Positions 10,819 through 21,336 of a stretch of DNA of 64,000 bases are shown here, piece after piece; position 1 is the first letter of the stretch; every line of letters begins with the position of its first letter. The notes under the pieces are model-generated. The model made no database searches, was not told the origin of the DNA, and saw only the letters and a list, made by a program, of their open reading frames with translations. Location of the stretch: contig JARKIF010000136.1 in assembly GCA_029378245.1 (NCBI GenBank), positions 23,366 through 87,365 of the forward strand, given 5' to 3'. The DNA is from Roridomyces roridus (taxonomy: Eukaryota > Basidiomycota > Agaricomycetes > Agaricales > Mycenaceae). The translations under genes and the position numbers were made by a program.

Positions 10819-12678
10819 ACTCCGAGTCTGTCCAGGCAGCACGGGGAGTTATAACCGCCATTCGGACCCATTTGCCGAGAGCACCCTTCAATTTGCGTGC
10901 CTTCTTCATCAGTGTGTCGTTCTCCTTTGTCGAGGACTTCTTGAGTCCTGCGGCCAACATAAGTTGGTCCTTGGTAAAGCTTTTGTTGCGATAGCTTGCC
11001 CAATCTGGAAACTGGGCCTGGAGCTGGGTCGTAGGATCCCAATCTAGTCTCATGGTCAGGTATAGAAGGGTCCAAGGGACAAGAAAACATACCAGGCGGA
11101 AAGCGATGCCCTTTGGTGTATTCAAATGTTCCTTCAAACTTGTTGAGGAAGTCCGTAGCGTTAACATAGTTGACTATAGCGTCAGCAGCTGTTTTGCTCG
11201 CGGTCTTAGCGACAGGACCTTCTTGTTCCGCAACAAGACGCAGCAACTGGAATAGCTCCTCTGAATTCGGTGCTGGAGTAGTAGCGGTAGTGGTGGTAGC
11301 CGCTCTTGCTTGCGCAATCTCAAGGGGACGGTCGGAGCCATCACCTGTAAGACTGGTAGGGCCCGTGGTCATCTGGGCAGAAGAGGAGGCTGCGGGAGGG
11401 GGAACAGAAGAAGAACCCGGGGCCACTGGTGCCGCCATGTCCTGCATAGATGATTAGATGGTTGCGGATATGGTCAAGTACTTATAATTATAAGAACGTA
11501 CAGCGGGAGTATAGATCAGTTTTGCAGTGAAGAGCTCTTTGTCCTGCCCAAGAGTGATGTTGTTGGCGCGGTCGAGGTCCAGACTGTTGAGTTTCGTGCC
11601 CGCCTTGTGGGCATCGAGTATTTGCTTGATGGAACCGATGCGATGAGTCCCACCATCTGCTACAAACGCCGGACGGGCCAAAGACCCCTGTGTGTCTGCT
11701 GTAAGGTGTGTAAGACAACGGTCCATCTATCTCCGGTCAACTCACCTTTGACGGGGGAGTTGCGCAAAAGGGCAGCCGGAGCCAACATATGCAGTGGGGC
11801 AATGTGTGTGTCCATTCCCTCTGACGTCTTCGTTTTCACCACATGAAAATTAGGGACCGTTACTGTGTGGGTCAAGGACCTGTTGTGCTCGTTGATGAAA
11901 TAGACGACAACGTCCGCTAGCCATGCACAGGTCAGAAACCAAGATTGAATAAGTTTAATTGAAGCTTACAGCCAACGGCCTTGTTGTTCGGAGTCTGGGG
12001 CCGTCCATCCAACTGCTTGTCTTCTTCCTCCCCAGAGTCACTGTCACTGTCGCTGGATTGCGATGGAATTGTCAAGGGAGAGGAAGGCTGATCCTCCGAT
12101 TGTTGAGCTAGATTGAATGAATTGAAACGATATGCACGCTGCTTGACAAGCAACTCACGTTGGGTGGCTTGGTCAATGAGCGTAGTCTGAGTCCCGAGAC
12201 GCTTGAAACGCGCCGGTGGGTCGACCGTTGAATTCGACTGGAGGAGCTTGAGATTAGCACTGAAAAAGACAGGTTAGATGAGGCGTTCAGAAGGGCATGA
12301 AGTAGTAATATTCAGTACATACCCAGTTATATCGGCCGCCGGCTTGGCCTCTTCCTTGAGATCCTCTGCTGTCTTGGATGCCGAGTTGGCACTCGTTTTG
12401 CCCTTCTTCTTCTTCTTCCCGCTGCCGTCAGTGGTGATGTACAATCCCTCGAAGCGGGGTTGGACTGCTAGCGTGGCCTTGTCCGTCTCCAACTTCTCCT
12501 GAACCTCCTTGAGCAGGATGTCCTTCTTCTTGGTGTTGTTCTCGGTGTCCCTCTTGGAGATGCCCAGGGCTGCGGCGAGATCTTGCAGCTCGGGTTTCTT
12601 GAAGCTGTTCACCAGCCCGGAAAAGGTGTCCATGGGAGGCGGGACCTGCGGTCGACGAGGTACGCTGGCGTCCGCCAT
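10802..12678 (-). CDS. SAP-like/low-complexity protein gene truncated by copia insertion
   Basis: Seven exons: 12678-12323, 12259-12159, 12107-11970, 11916-11746, 11698-11502, 11441-11093 and 11043 onward, with 47-63-nt introns whose phases all agree. The N-terminus (residues about 16-65) has a SAP-like helical pattern (ELQDLAAALGISKR) followed by a KKKKKG basic run; the middle has an acidic Ser/Asp stretch and Pro/Thr-rich linkers. Exon 7 reads through to the copia LTR at 10818, where the frame adds LSEAR and stops at 10802, giving 517 residues. Without the element the frame continues exactly into 5629-5295 for a 623-residue protein. I do not recognise the family; a nuclear nucleic-acid role would fit the SAP-like segment and charged tail but is inference. 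Confidence 0.8.
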
Positions 12679-12880
12679 GATGGTCCTTGTAAGATACTGT
12701 TTGATCTTGAAAATTTCAAATTTGAAATTGTGGAAAGCCGTCGAAAGCCACTGGACATCGTTGGTCTTAGTTAGGGGTCAAGTGCATAGCATTCAAACAA
12801 GTGTAAGCTACTGATGTCCAGAAAAAGCCGATGTGTCATGCTGCCCATCACCACCGATCACCGGAGGCCAAAGGCCATTG

Positions 12881-13240
12881 AGGACCCCTGAGAATAGCCT
12901 TGGACGTATGATTCTGGAAAACAGATTTCCGAAATTTTGTCCGGACTATCCGTTTTTTGGGGGACCAATTTTTTGTCCGGACTCGAATCAGAGGTCCGGA
13001 TCAAATTCCCATATATGGTAATTCGGTAAGTGCCGAGAGCCAGCCGAGCACCGGCAGTCCCAAAAAATTGTGATTTCGCACGCAACAAGTCCAGACCCCC
13101 ATGTTTTTGTCCGGACTCGAATCAGAGTTCCCGGCGTGGGAGCACATTTTTGTCCGGACTAGTATCAAAGGTGAGAGCAGATTTCAAAATTTTTGTCCGG
13201 ACTATTGAATCATAGGTCCGTGCGTATTCTCAGGGGTCCT
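12881..13240. mobile_element. MITE with 16-bp TIRs and 8-bp TSD (hAT-like)
   Basis: AGGACCCCTGAGAATA at 12881-12896 is matched by its exact reverse complement at 13225-13240. Both ends are flanked by GGCCATTG (12873-12880 and 13241-13248), an 8-bp target duplication typical of the hAT superfamily. The 360-bp interior has no coding capacity but contains several copies of TTTTTGTCCGGACT-like subrepeats. No autonomous partner is in the window. Confidence 0.88.
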
Positions 13241-13288
13241 GGCCATTGGCAGCCACCGACAGCCGCCAGCGACCGTGTCCCGTGCGGG

Positions 13289-13295
13289 TATAAAA
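13289..13295 (+). promoter_or_regulatory. TATA-like box upstream of family A gene A1
   Basis: TATAAAA about 320 bp upstream of the A1 start codon and just right of the MITE. Position fits a core promoter with a long 5' UTR, but no transcript data support it. Confidence 0.35.
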
Positions 13296-13490
13296 CTCCG
13301 AACTTCAACGTCAACGTTCAACTTGACTCCAGCACGGCGAAGTAAGTATCCAGGTCGTTTTTCGTCCTGGAATTGGGAGTGGCATCACTCAGCATTCGCC
13401 TTCTTTTCTTTGACGACCATCTAATGCGTTAAGCTTGGGCCTGTATTACTGGATCGAGAGCGAGAGCCAGCACCAGCTACCTAGCATGGT

Positions 13491-13565
13491 GGTGATGACG
13501 GTATCAAACACGAACGCCGCGGAGTGGGCTCTTCGATTCGGACGCATGTCCCGATATCTCCGCCT
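13491..13565 (+). repeat. Conserved leader block upstream of A1 (also 14911-14985, 16541-16620)
   Basis: The three family A genes A1-A3 share a block about 45-75 bp before the ATG containing gacggtatcaaa, cttcgattcggac and atgtcccgatat. The conservation outside the coding exons shows that promoter or 5' UTR was duplicated with each gene, and suggests co-regulation. Confidence 0.6.
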
Positions 13566-13610
13566 CATCTCCCTTCTCTTCCGCTCTCGTGTCCTTTTTC
13601 TCCGTCCGCC

Positions 13611-14496
13611 ATGCAAGTCAGTCGCCCTGACTTCCAAAACTTCCTTCGAATATTCACGACGTGTCAGTGCAACGCTGAGAAGGAACTATATGAAAACATG
13701 GTAAACGAAGGCGCCTTTGCGGGTGTCACGGCCGAGCTGGCGAAAAAAATGCAAGCCCTGACGTTGTGCAATCCCGGGGAAATGAAGTACTCGATCTCTC
13801 TTTGCCTCGTCGAATCATTAACTCATGACTCTCTAGCCTGGTTGGAGCCAAACAGACGCGCGAAGTGCTCAAGGCCGTTACCGGAGCGGTTGGCCGCTGG
13901 TTCGAGATCACAAAAGCAATCAGATTCTCCGTGGATGTCCACCACGATCTACGCGAGATGGCGGATGAAATGGTCTACTATTCTCAAAAGCTGCGCAACA
14001 TCCACGAGCGTCGCTCCAATATCCGCCGAGTGCGACGCTTGTTCCGGTCTTATGCACCCTTCATCGTCCTATTCACGGCCTTTGCATTTTCTCTCGCTTT
14101 TGTTTTGGGATTTGTTGTCTTTAGTTGGGAGGTTCTCGAAGAGTGGAGATCCTTTTGGGCCCCGACTCCTGTGGTAGTGCAATTGCTCTGTGAGTGCATC
14201 GTGTCTGTCTTGGAATTTACTAACCTAACCCTTCGATATGTAGACCTCAACCCCCGTGATGCATGTAGAATCTCGGACTTCGAAGACACGCTTCCCCTCC
14301 TCGTCGAGGCACTCCAAGGCCTTGGCGAAACTTATCGCAGACTCGGAATTGCTACAAACGTCCGAGCACGGGACCGCGTTGCTATTAACAAGATTATACT
14401 GGTGAGGCCCGGGCATTCGTTCAGTATACCTATAAATTCTAACTCATGCTCTCTTAGGCTCGAGGGCACGCAAAGCTACATGAGTTGAGCTACTGA
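13611..14496 (+). CDS. Family A membrane protein A1
   Basis: Four exons: 13611-13786, 13837-14189, 14244-14401, 14458-14496; introns of 50, 54 and 56 nt; 241 residues. Layout: N-terminal helix (ENMVNEGAFAGVT), a long amphipathic region (DLREMADEMVYYSQKL, ERRSNIRRVRR), a hydrophobic region (PFIVLFTAFAFSLAFVLGF, likely one or two membrane passes), then a C-terminal helical part (SDFEDTLPLLVEALQGL, ETYRRLG) ending in a short tail exon with a GHxxL motif. No known domain is recognised and there is no signal peptide. Paralogues A2-A6 follow in the same orientation. Function unknown; start chosen because it matches A3. Confidence 0.82.
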
Positions 14497-15050
14497 AGAG
14501 CACAACTGTACAGCTACATATGTTTCTTGTAACCCCTGCAAATTGGATGCGGTGGAGACCATTCTGCACCTTTTCGAACCTGTCCAGTTGCTCAGTTTGA
14601 GGCGCGCTCTGATGAATGCGCAATTTCCCGTGTGGCTTCGAATCAGCGAAGATGTCTTCCCAACATGACCATCGCTACAACTTTGGACGTTTTTCTGGGT
14701 TCTCACTTTGCGTGCGAAACTGCAGCTTTATGTCCATTGGCTCAATCCGCTCCGCCGCAGTCACGTCCTGAAAGTTAATACCCTGGTGGCTTCGAATTAG
14801 TTGTGAACCAGCGTAACGGTACGCCTTCTTTGTGTCTTCACTCACCATCTGGATCTGGGCAGTGTGTGTACTAGACAGAGAGCAAGCAGCGAGCGTCAGG
14901 AGTCCGTCATGGTGATGACGGTATCAAAGCCAAACGCTGCGGAGTGCGCTCTTCGATTCGGACTGATGTCCCGATATTTCCGCGTCACGTCCCTTCTCTT
15001 CCGCTCTCGTGTTCTTTCTCTGTCCGCGCCATGAAAGTCAGTCGCCTTGC
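14497..15050. other. A1-A2 spacer, part of the tandem duplication unit
   Basis: No gene seen. The spacer is clearly related to the A2-A3 spacer (15918-16658), so the repeat unit is about 1.4-1.6 kb and includes promoter and intergenic DNA. Confidence 0.6.
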
Positions 15051-15917
15051 ATGCAAAACCTCCTGCCAATGCTCAAAACTTGTCAGACTCACGCCGAGAA
15101 GAAACTCTATGAAAATATGGTCAAAGAAGGCGCTTTCGTCGGTTTCACGGCCGCGCGACTCGAAAAAATGATGAAATCGACGCGGAACAGTTCTTGGGAA
15201 ATGAAGTACATGCTCTTTTCGTGGATGAGAAATTTGACTGACGCTCTCTAGCCTGGTTGGAGCCAAAAAGACACGCGACGTGCTCGAAATTCTGCGCAGA
15301 GCGTTTTTACGGTGGCCTCAGATCGCAGAAGCAATTGAACTCTCTGTGGATGTCCACCGCGACCTACGCGAAATGGCGGATGAAATGATCTATTATTCTC
15401 GAAAGCTCAACGACATCCACGAGCGTCGCTCCAACATCCGCCGAGTGCGAGGCTGGTTCCGGTCCTATGCGCCGTCCATCGTCGCCGCTACGTCCTGTGT
15501 ATGTCTTCTTGCTTTAGTTTTCTGCCGCTGGGAGGATCTGGAAGAGTCGGGAATGTATCACGTAGCGAGCTCGTTGATTCCTCTTGCGGCGCGAGTTTCC
15601 TGTGAGTACATCTTACATGTCTCCCAATGCATTAACCTACATATATAGACATCGACCCCCATGATGCATCTAGAATCTCCGACTTCGAAAACACGCTTCC
15701 CCTTCTAGCAGACGCACTCCAAGGCCTCGGTGAAACTTATCACAGACTCGGGATTGCGGCAAACGTCCGAGCTCGGGACCCTGTCGCTATCAACAAAATT
15801 CTGAAGGTAGGCCCCGGGATGTCTTTTCAATATACATATCCAACTCATAAGTACCTCTCCTAGGCCCCAGGGCACGCAAGTCTCCATAACTTGAGCCTAT
15901 TTTCGTTGTGGCTCTGA
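15051..15917 (+). CDS. Family A membrane protein A2
   Basis: Exons 15051-15205, 15252-15601, 15649-15806 and 15864-15917; 238 residues. Same layout as A1: ENMVKEGAFVGFT, DLREMADEMIYYSRKL, ERRSNIRRVRG, a hydrophobic segment (SIVAATSCVCLLALVF), and DFENTLPLLADAL. The ATG used by A1/A3 exists at 15031 but lies out of frame because of a one-base deletion just after it; the in-frame ATG at 15051 gives a product shortened by about seven residues. The C-terminal exon is longer than in A1 (tail FSLWL). The hydrophobic region is weaker than in A1 and A3. Function unknown. Confidence 0.75.
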
Positions 15918-16658
15918 AGAGTACCACATATATTTCTTGTAGACAACGTTGCGATGGTACAGTATGAATGGCATTAATACAAGCTTGAGATGGTGCGAAT
16001 GGTATTCCGGTGGAGATTGGTGAGGCACGCTTTCAACTCTTTCCTCATTCTGTACCTTTTCAATCCTGTCCAGTCGTTCAGTTTTCTGCGCGGTCTGGTG
16101 CAGATTGGACTTAGTGGGCGCCTCGGTCACTGGCAAAAAATTGAGGCGATTCTGCCATTGGCTTCTTGGGTTTTGGGTTCGAGGTCGGGAAAGGAGGAGC
16201 AGAGGAGGACGAGTGGACTTGAGGCGGGATGGAAGTTTACTGTTTGAAACATTGGCCGTTACGCCGAGATTTGATGCGCCTTCAAATCTACTCTTTCCTC
16301 CGAACCATCACTACAACTTCGGAATTTTGTCTGGGTTCCCACTTTTGCCTGCGCAACTACAGCATTGGGTCTCTATCAGCAGAATGGGCTCCGGCGCGCA
16401 CAGTCGCGTCCTGAAACTGGGAGTCTAATACGGCCTCGAACTCGGAACTAGTTGCGAACCAGCATACGCCTTCTTCGAGTCTTGACCGCCCATCGGGATT
16501 CTGGCGATGTGTGTGGCAAGTAGCGAGCGTCGGGAGTCAGACATGTTGATGACGACGGTATCAAAGCCAAACGCCGCGGAAAGCGCTCTTCGATTCGGAC
16601 TCATGTCCCGATATTTCCGCGTCACCTCCCTTCTCTTCCGCCCTCGTGTCCTTTCACC
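15918..16658. other. A2-A3 spacer, duplicated flank
   Basis: No gene seen. Similar to 14497-15050. It carries the A3 leader block at 16541-16620. Confidence 0.55.
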
Positions 16659-17558
16659 ATGGATGTCAGTCTCCCCGCCTTGCAAAACTTCCTGCGGATA
16701 CTCACAACTGGCCAGTCTGACGCCGAGAAGGAGCTGTACGAAAATATGGTCAACGAAGGCGCCTTCGCGGGTGTCACAGCTGTGTTGCTCAAAAAAATGG
16801 GTGAACTGACGTTTTTCGCTCGCGGGGAAATGAAGTACTCGGCCTTTTTTTTCGTTGTCGACTCGTTTGACTTATAGCTCTCCAGCATGGTCGGAGGGAA
16901 AGAGACGCGCGAGGTGGTCAAGGTCCTTAGTGGAGCGTTTCACCGCTGGTTTTACGTCGCACAGGCGATTCAAACCTTTCTGAATGTCCACCCTGATTTA
17001 CGCGAGATGGCGGATGAAATGGCCTACTATGCTCAAAAGCTGCGCAACATTCACGAGCGTCGCTCCAACATTCGCCGAATGCGACGCTGGCTTCGATTTT
17101 ATGTGCCTTTCATCGTCTTGGTCGCCGCCTTTGTGTTTTGCCTTGCAGTTGTTTTGGGAGCTGTGGATGTTTGTTGGGAGGGCGTTTGCTGGGAGGGCGT
17201 CAGGGAGTGGGCCTTCAACCCGCTGGTTGCTGGCCTATTTACTCAACTCTGCTGTGAGTTCCTCATGACTGTCGTGGAACGTACTGACGATATCCAGTCT
17301 CGCACGGTGCTTTCGATGCGTCCAAGACCTCCGATTTCGAAGACACGCTTTCCCTTCTCATAGACGCACTTGAAGGCCTCGGTGAGACCTATCGCAGACT
17401 CGATATTGCGGCAGACGTCCGAGCTCGGGACTCTGTCGCCGTGGCCAAGATTCTCCAGGTGAGGATCTCTTTTTGGTAATTGGCGTGCTTTTTCAACCGA
17501 TACTTAGGCCCAAGGACACAAAAAGCTGTCTGAATTGATCCACGAGATTTGGTTTTGA
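16659..17558 (+). CDS. Family A membrane protein A3
   Basis: Exons 16659-16834, 16886-17253, 17298-17458 and 17508-17558; 251 residues; all phases consistent. Contains ENMVNEGAFAGVT, DLREMADEMAYYAQKL, ERRSNIRRMRRW, a strong hydrophobic segment (PFIVLVAAFVFCLAVVLG), a small duplication CWEGV-CWEGV after it, and DFEDTLSLLIDALEGL. It is the best preserved member and defines the family start codon. Function unknown; a membrane-anchored helical protein is all the sequence supports. Confidence 0.82.
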
Positions 17559-17673
17559 CGAGAAGGATTCTTACTTGCTGTAATCATTTCTTGTAAACGA
17601 TGCGCGTCTTTACGTCTCGATCAATCGCAATACCTTTTTTGACTCCTTCCTCCATCTCCATTGCCTACATACC

Positions 17674-18735
17674 ATGTCCAAGGTGAGAAGCAAGCCACGG
17701 AAGTCCTCGCATGAACTCCATCCGAATCGTCCAGACGCAAAACGAGCGCGACAAGCAAGTCTACCTCAGTTGCATCCACGACGGCTCCTTCGCATCCTTG
17801 ACCGCAGAAAACCTCGAGAAGATGGAGCAGATCGCGTTGAAAGCTCGGGCGTACCCAGAGTGTGTTCTTTTTCCGCTTCCCGTCGTGTTGCGAGTCCAAC
17901 ATCCGTCCTTTCTAGCCACATCGACATCAAACCGACCCTTGACCTGACCATTTCCTTGGCGCGCACGTTTCGCAGGTGGTATCACATCGACCGCGCTCTG
18001 AAGAGGTCCGAGAACGTCCAGGAGGAGTTGAAGGAGTTGTCGAAGGAGATGGACGCGTTTGGCGCGAAACTGAGAATGGCGTGTGTCTGCTTTCCCCTTC
18101 GACTCCCTCAATTTAACGATTTGGAGGTTTATTATGCGCGCGACGACAGTAGAAGCCGAGTTCTGTGCCAGCTCCGTCTCTATACCCCGTTCATGGCTCT
18201 CTTCGTGGCGTTTGGAAGTTTTTGCAGCTACTTGCTCGAGCATCCAGTGCGAGTCATCTTCGTCTTCATCCTGGTGCTCCTTATACTGGCGTTCATCTGT
18301 GAGTTTCCGAATCTTGACCTCCCTCCGCCGTCTCATTCGCTTCCCCAAGTCATCTCCATCCCTGACGCGTCCATAACCTCCGTCTTGCACGATAGCGTCA
18401 TCAAGTTGGTCAGAGACGTCAAGGCGCTCGGGGAGACGTACAAGAGGATTCGAGTCGCGGTGGACACGGGGGACCGGGCCACGGTGGACACGATTCTCAA
18501 AGTACGTTTCATTGCCTCTTCTCCGGCCGAGCATGGATGTTTATGGCTTGGATAGGACCCAGGCCACTTGAGACTCGTCAATTTGAGCTGGAGAGTACAT
18601 CCGTCGCCGTTGGTGGAGGCTCCGCGGATGGGCAAAACGAGTGTGGAGAGGGACACGTTGCTTGTCCCAGTGCTCGCATACGAGTTTTTCATCCATCCCG
18701 TGTACTGTGCATGGGAATTGGCAAGGGGAGTGTGA
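17674..18735 (+). CDS. Family A divergent member A4
   Basis: Exons: 17674-17682 (a 9-nt first exon, MSK), 17735-17859, 17916 to about 18084, about 18127-18298, 18350-18501, 18556-18735; about 268 residues. The internal intron near 18080-18130 is uncertain, because the reading frame stays open through it. Shared family features: AENLEKM near the N-terminus, ELKELSKEMDAFGAKL, a hydrophobic segment (FIFVLVLLILAF-like), ALGETYKRIRVAVDTGD and the GHLRL tail motif. The last exon is extended by about 59 residues compared with A1-A3. With A5 it forms a subfamily with a split MSK start and no leader block. Function unknown. Confidence 0.72.
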
Positions 18736-18990
18736 GCGCATGCGCAGCGGTGGGAAAAAGCCCGAAGAGAGTTTGAAATGATACACGACTTGTCTTGTCT
18801 TTTGCCACCTAACAACCACTTTCTTGAGCGCTTTCGTGTCGAATTCAGCCTTCAGCTCGTCTTTCTCAGCACTCAGGAGAGACAACGGAATCGACTATTT
18901 CCTCTATGTGGTACACATGATCGAATTGCGAATTGAATCGACTCTCTCTTCCTCGACCCACTCTCTCTATATCTATCTCACTCTACCGTC

Positions 18991-20007
18991 ATGTCTCGAC
19001 GATTGGAGGACGCAACAAGCCTCTTTCTTCGTTCCAAGATACCCTGGTTTCTTGATTCATACCGCCGCGGCTCTGATCGTATACAGGAAACTTGCGTCTG
19101 TGCTGCCCTTTTCTTCTTCAGCCTTGCCTCATATCTGTGTCAGGACATTGCGCTCAATGCGCTTCTCCTGGAATTCGACCAAGTAGCTGCCACCGGCCGC
19201 AACGCATTTGTTCACTTGATCAACCTCTCCGAACGTGTCGGTCGGACCGACCTCGCATTATTCTCTCAACGCGGAACCTTCATCGACACCTTGAGCCCAC
19301 TTTATGACGCATACATGGATCTGGCGGCGACAGCGACCAAGGCTCACGCTGCCTGTGCCGAATACCTCTTCCTTCGCCGAAAGATGTGTCGGGAAGGTCC
19401 GGAATCTGTGTTCCCAGTGCAGATTATTAGGGTCCTCGTGGCTTTCAGTGGTTGCCTGCAACAGATGAGCGACGCAGCAGCGGAAATAGAGAAGCAGTGG
19501 AAGACCACCACAGACGCTTTGCGCACCGCGATCGATTCTTACTGCATCCGCCCTTCATTGGTCTCCATTTTCAGTTGGGTCGACTCGCGCAATGCGGTCA
19601 GGCTCGGCCTCCCCCGCCTAATCAATGCGCTGCCGGAGGCCATGCAAAAGTCCACGGAGGGACTTGCTAAATTCCTCGCGGCTTATGCAGATTTGGAGGG
19701 CGCTCTGAACCGGATCGAAGAGACCAGGTTAAGCGCGAGCGAGGCGCTTCCGTCAGAATCCGATATTGGGACCACCCTTGTTGGACTGATCCACCTCGAC
19801 ACGGCTGTAATGCGCTATCGAGCATGTCTTCTCCTTGCGAACTGGTGGGCCGCGGACAGGCCTACGATGAACGACCCAATGACGGGTTCCACACCTTTCC
19901 GGAAACTTCTTCGGGCAGCAGAGCTGGATTTCTTGCTGAAATACTTTGGTATGAGATATCCGTCGTGGCTCAGCAGTTATCGGTATGACGTTCGCACTGG
20001 ACTGTAG
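18991..20007 (+). CDS. Family B helical protein B1
   Basis: ATG at 18991, stop at 20005-20007. Comparison with B3 and B4 shows a 48-nt intron at 19096-19143 (donor GTCTGT, acceptor CAG), giving 322 residues; because 48 is a multiple of three without stops, the unspliced frame is also open (338 residues) and would add a hydrophobic stretch VCAALFFFSLASYLCQ. The protein is predominantly helical with no domain I recognise; the family signature is an acidic D/E-F-D motif after the intron (LLLEFDQ), and AVMRYRACLL near the C-terminus. Nearly identical to B2 (24013-25026). Function unknown. Confidence 0.8.
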   Translation: MSRRLEDATSLFLRSKIPWFLDSYRRGSDRIQETCVCAALFFFSLASYLCQDIALNALLLEFDQVAATGRNAFVHLINLSERVGRTDLALFSQRGTFIDTLSPLYDAYMDLAATATKAHAACAEYLFLRRKMCREGPESVFPVQIIRVLVAFSGCLQQMSDAAAEIEKQWKTTTDALRTAIDSYCIRPSLVSIFSWVDSRNAVRLGLPRLINALPEAMQKSTEGLAKFLAAYADLEGALNRIEETRLSASEALPSESDIGTTLVGLIHLDTAVMRYRACLLLANWWAADRPTMNDPMTGSTPFRKLLRAAELDFLLKYFGMRYPSWLSSYRYDVRTGL

Positions 20008-20452
20008 CTCGAGCCTCGGGTACAACTTTTGTATTTGTTGATAAAGACATGTCTTTTTTTCTAACGAAAGTCGCGAAGCGTGAGGAGTGGATGACAACGT
20101 CGTGTCGTCGTCCCAGAAACTCGGCCGCCCAGGCTCAGAGGCAAATAAGTCGTATTTTTCTTCGGTATCGCATGGATCCAAAGCCCACGTCCCTCTAGAC
20201 CGTATGATACAACAACGTTCGTTCATTTAAATTCGCGTGTCGCGAATACTAGTGGCTGCACGAAAGCTCGCCTGAGAATGTTGTTCAAGTTGAAATCTGT
20301 TTGATGCCGGTGATGCCGACCCACTCTTGCTCTCTACATCCATGATCCCCTTCAAGATTCCTCACTCTACCATACTCTAAGTCTACGAGTCGCCGGGCGC
20401 AGAACTCTGCCAAAACAACGCGTTTCAAGTCTCTTTCTCTGTCCAATTAAAC
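20008..20452. other. B1-A5 intergenic region
   Basis: The first about 90 bp (after the B1 stop) resemble the B2 3' flank, including gataaagacatgtctttttttct, so the duplication covers the 3' UTR. No gene seen in the rest. Confidence 0.5.
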
Positions 20453-21336
20453 ATGTCCAAGGCGGCAAGTCACCGTCCTCCAACAGTCACCCAAATTAAT
20501 CTCACCTTTCCGAGCAGACCTACGACTGGGGAAAATTCACTGTACAAGAAGGGATCGACATCGGTCTATACGTTCAGTGGACAGCCGAGGGGCTCGAGAA
20601 GATGCGGAATCTAAAACGTCAAGTACTGGGCTACCCATTCGAGTGCGTCGTTTCCAAGTTCTTCCGCGCATCTGTAGACCCCACCGTAGTGTCTTTGAGC
20701 TCGAACCGATGTTTGATTTGTGCCTATCCTTCTCTACTACGGCGTTCCGGGAATGGGAGGACATCGAGAACGCGCTCAGAAGCAGGAACGGGAACGTGCG
20801 AGGTGATCTAGTCAAGATGGCGGCTGTGACGGACGCGTTTGCGACGGAGCTCCTCAAGGTAATTAGTTGCCTCCTCCCAGGCGAAAAAAAATCCATGCAA
20901 CCCGTTCAATCTGTTCAAAGTTGTACGACCCCCGCGCGAAATACAGCAGACGTCGAATTCTCCAATACGTCCAGATGGTTGCGCTCGTTGTTCTTTTCGC
21001 AGTTTTTATGGTCGTTGCCTTTGAGCGATTTCGGGGTTGGACCGGGTTTGGCTGCCTTTTGTTACTCTTCGACGAGGGTTTTCTCAGTAAGCTAGCTTCC
21101 TTCAAGTTTTCCCTGAATTATTCAGATGACACTACCACAGATATATGTGCTCCTTTCGCCGTAGTGGCATCTGTGAACGAAGCCGTCGAGGAGCTCTTGC
21201 AATTTGTTCATGGAGTTAAAGCGACGTACCTCACGCTCAAGAAGGCGGTGGATACGGGAGACACCGGGGCCATTGACCGGATTCTCAAGGTGAGATCTCG
21301 CTTCTTCTTGGTTGGGTATCGGCTGGATGATATCAG
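20453..21336 (+). CDS. Family A divergent member A5 (runs in frame into A6)
   Basis: Exons 20453-20464, 20518-20642, 20678-20858, 20921-21086, 21126-21289, then a last exon starting at 21337. The first intron appears to be GC-AG (donor GCAAGT at 20465). Shared features with A4: MSK start, AEGLEKM, a hydrophobic region (MVALVVLFAVFMVVAF), DTGDTGAIDRIL. The last exon starts NKGHRQL, matching the GHxxL tail of the family, but has no stop: it continues in frame through 21424 into the first exon of A6. As written, A5 therefore either produces an A5-A6 fusion or ends at the A6 frame break (stop 21811-21813). End coordinate here is the last certain splice boundary. Function unknown. Confidence 0.65.

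Noticed and set aside
18085..18126. Firm intron in A4 at this position
   Set aside because: The frame is open through it and the donor is weak; boundaries remain uncertain and are flagged rather than asserted.
17761..18534. 257-codon minus-strand frame opposite A4
   Set aside because: Antisense shadow of the Arg/Ser-rich A4 exons and introns; A4 is supported by paralogue comparison.
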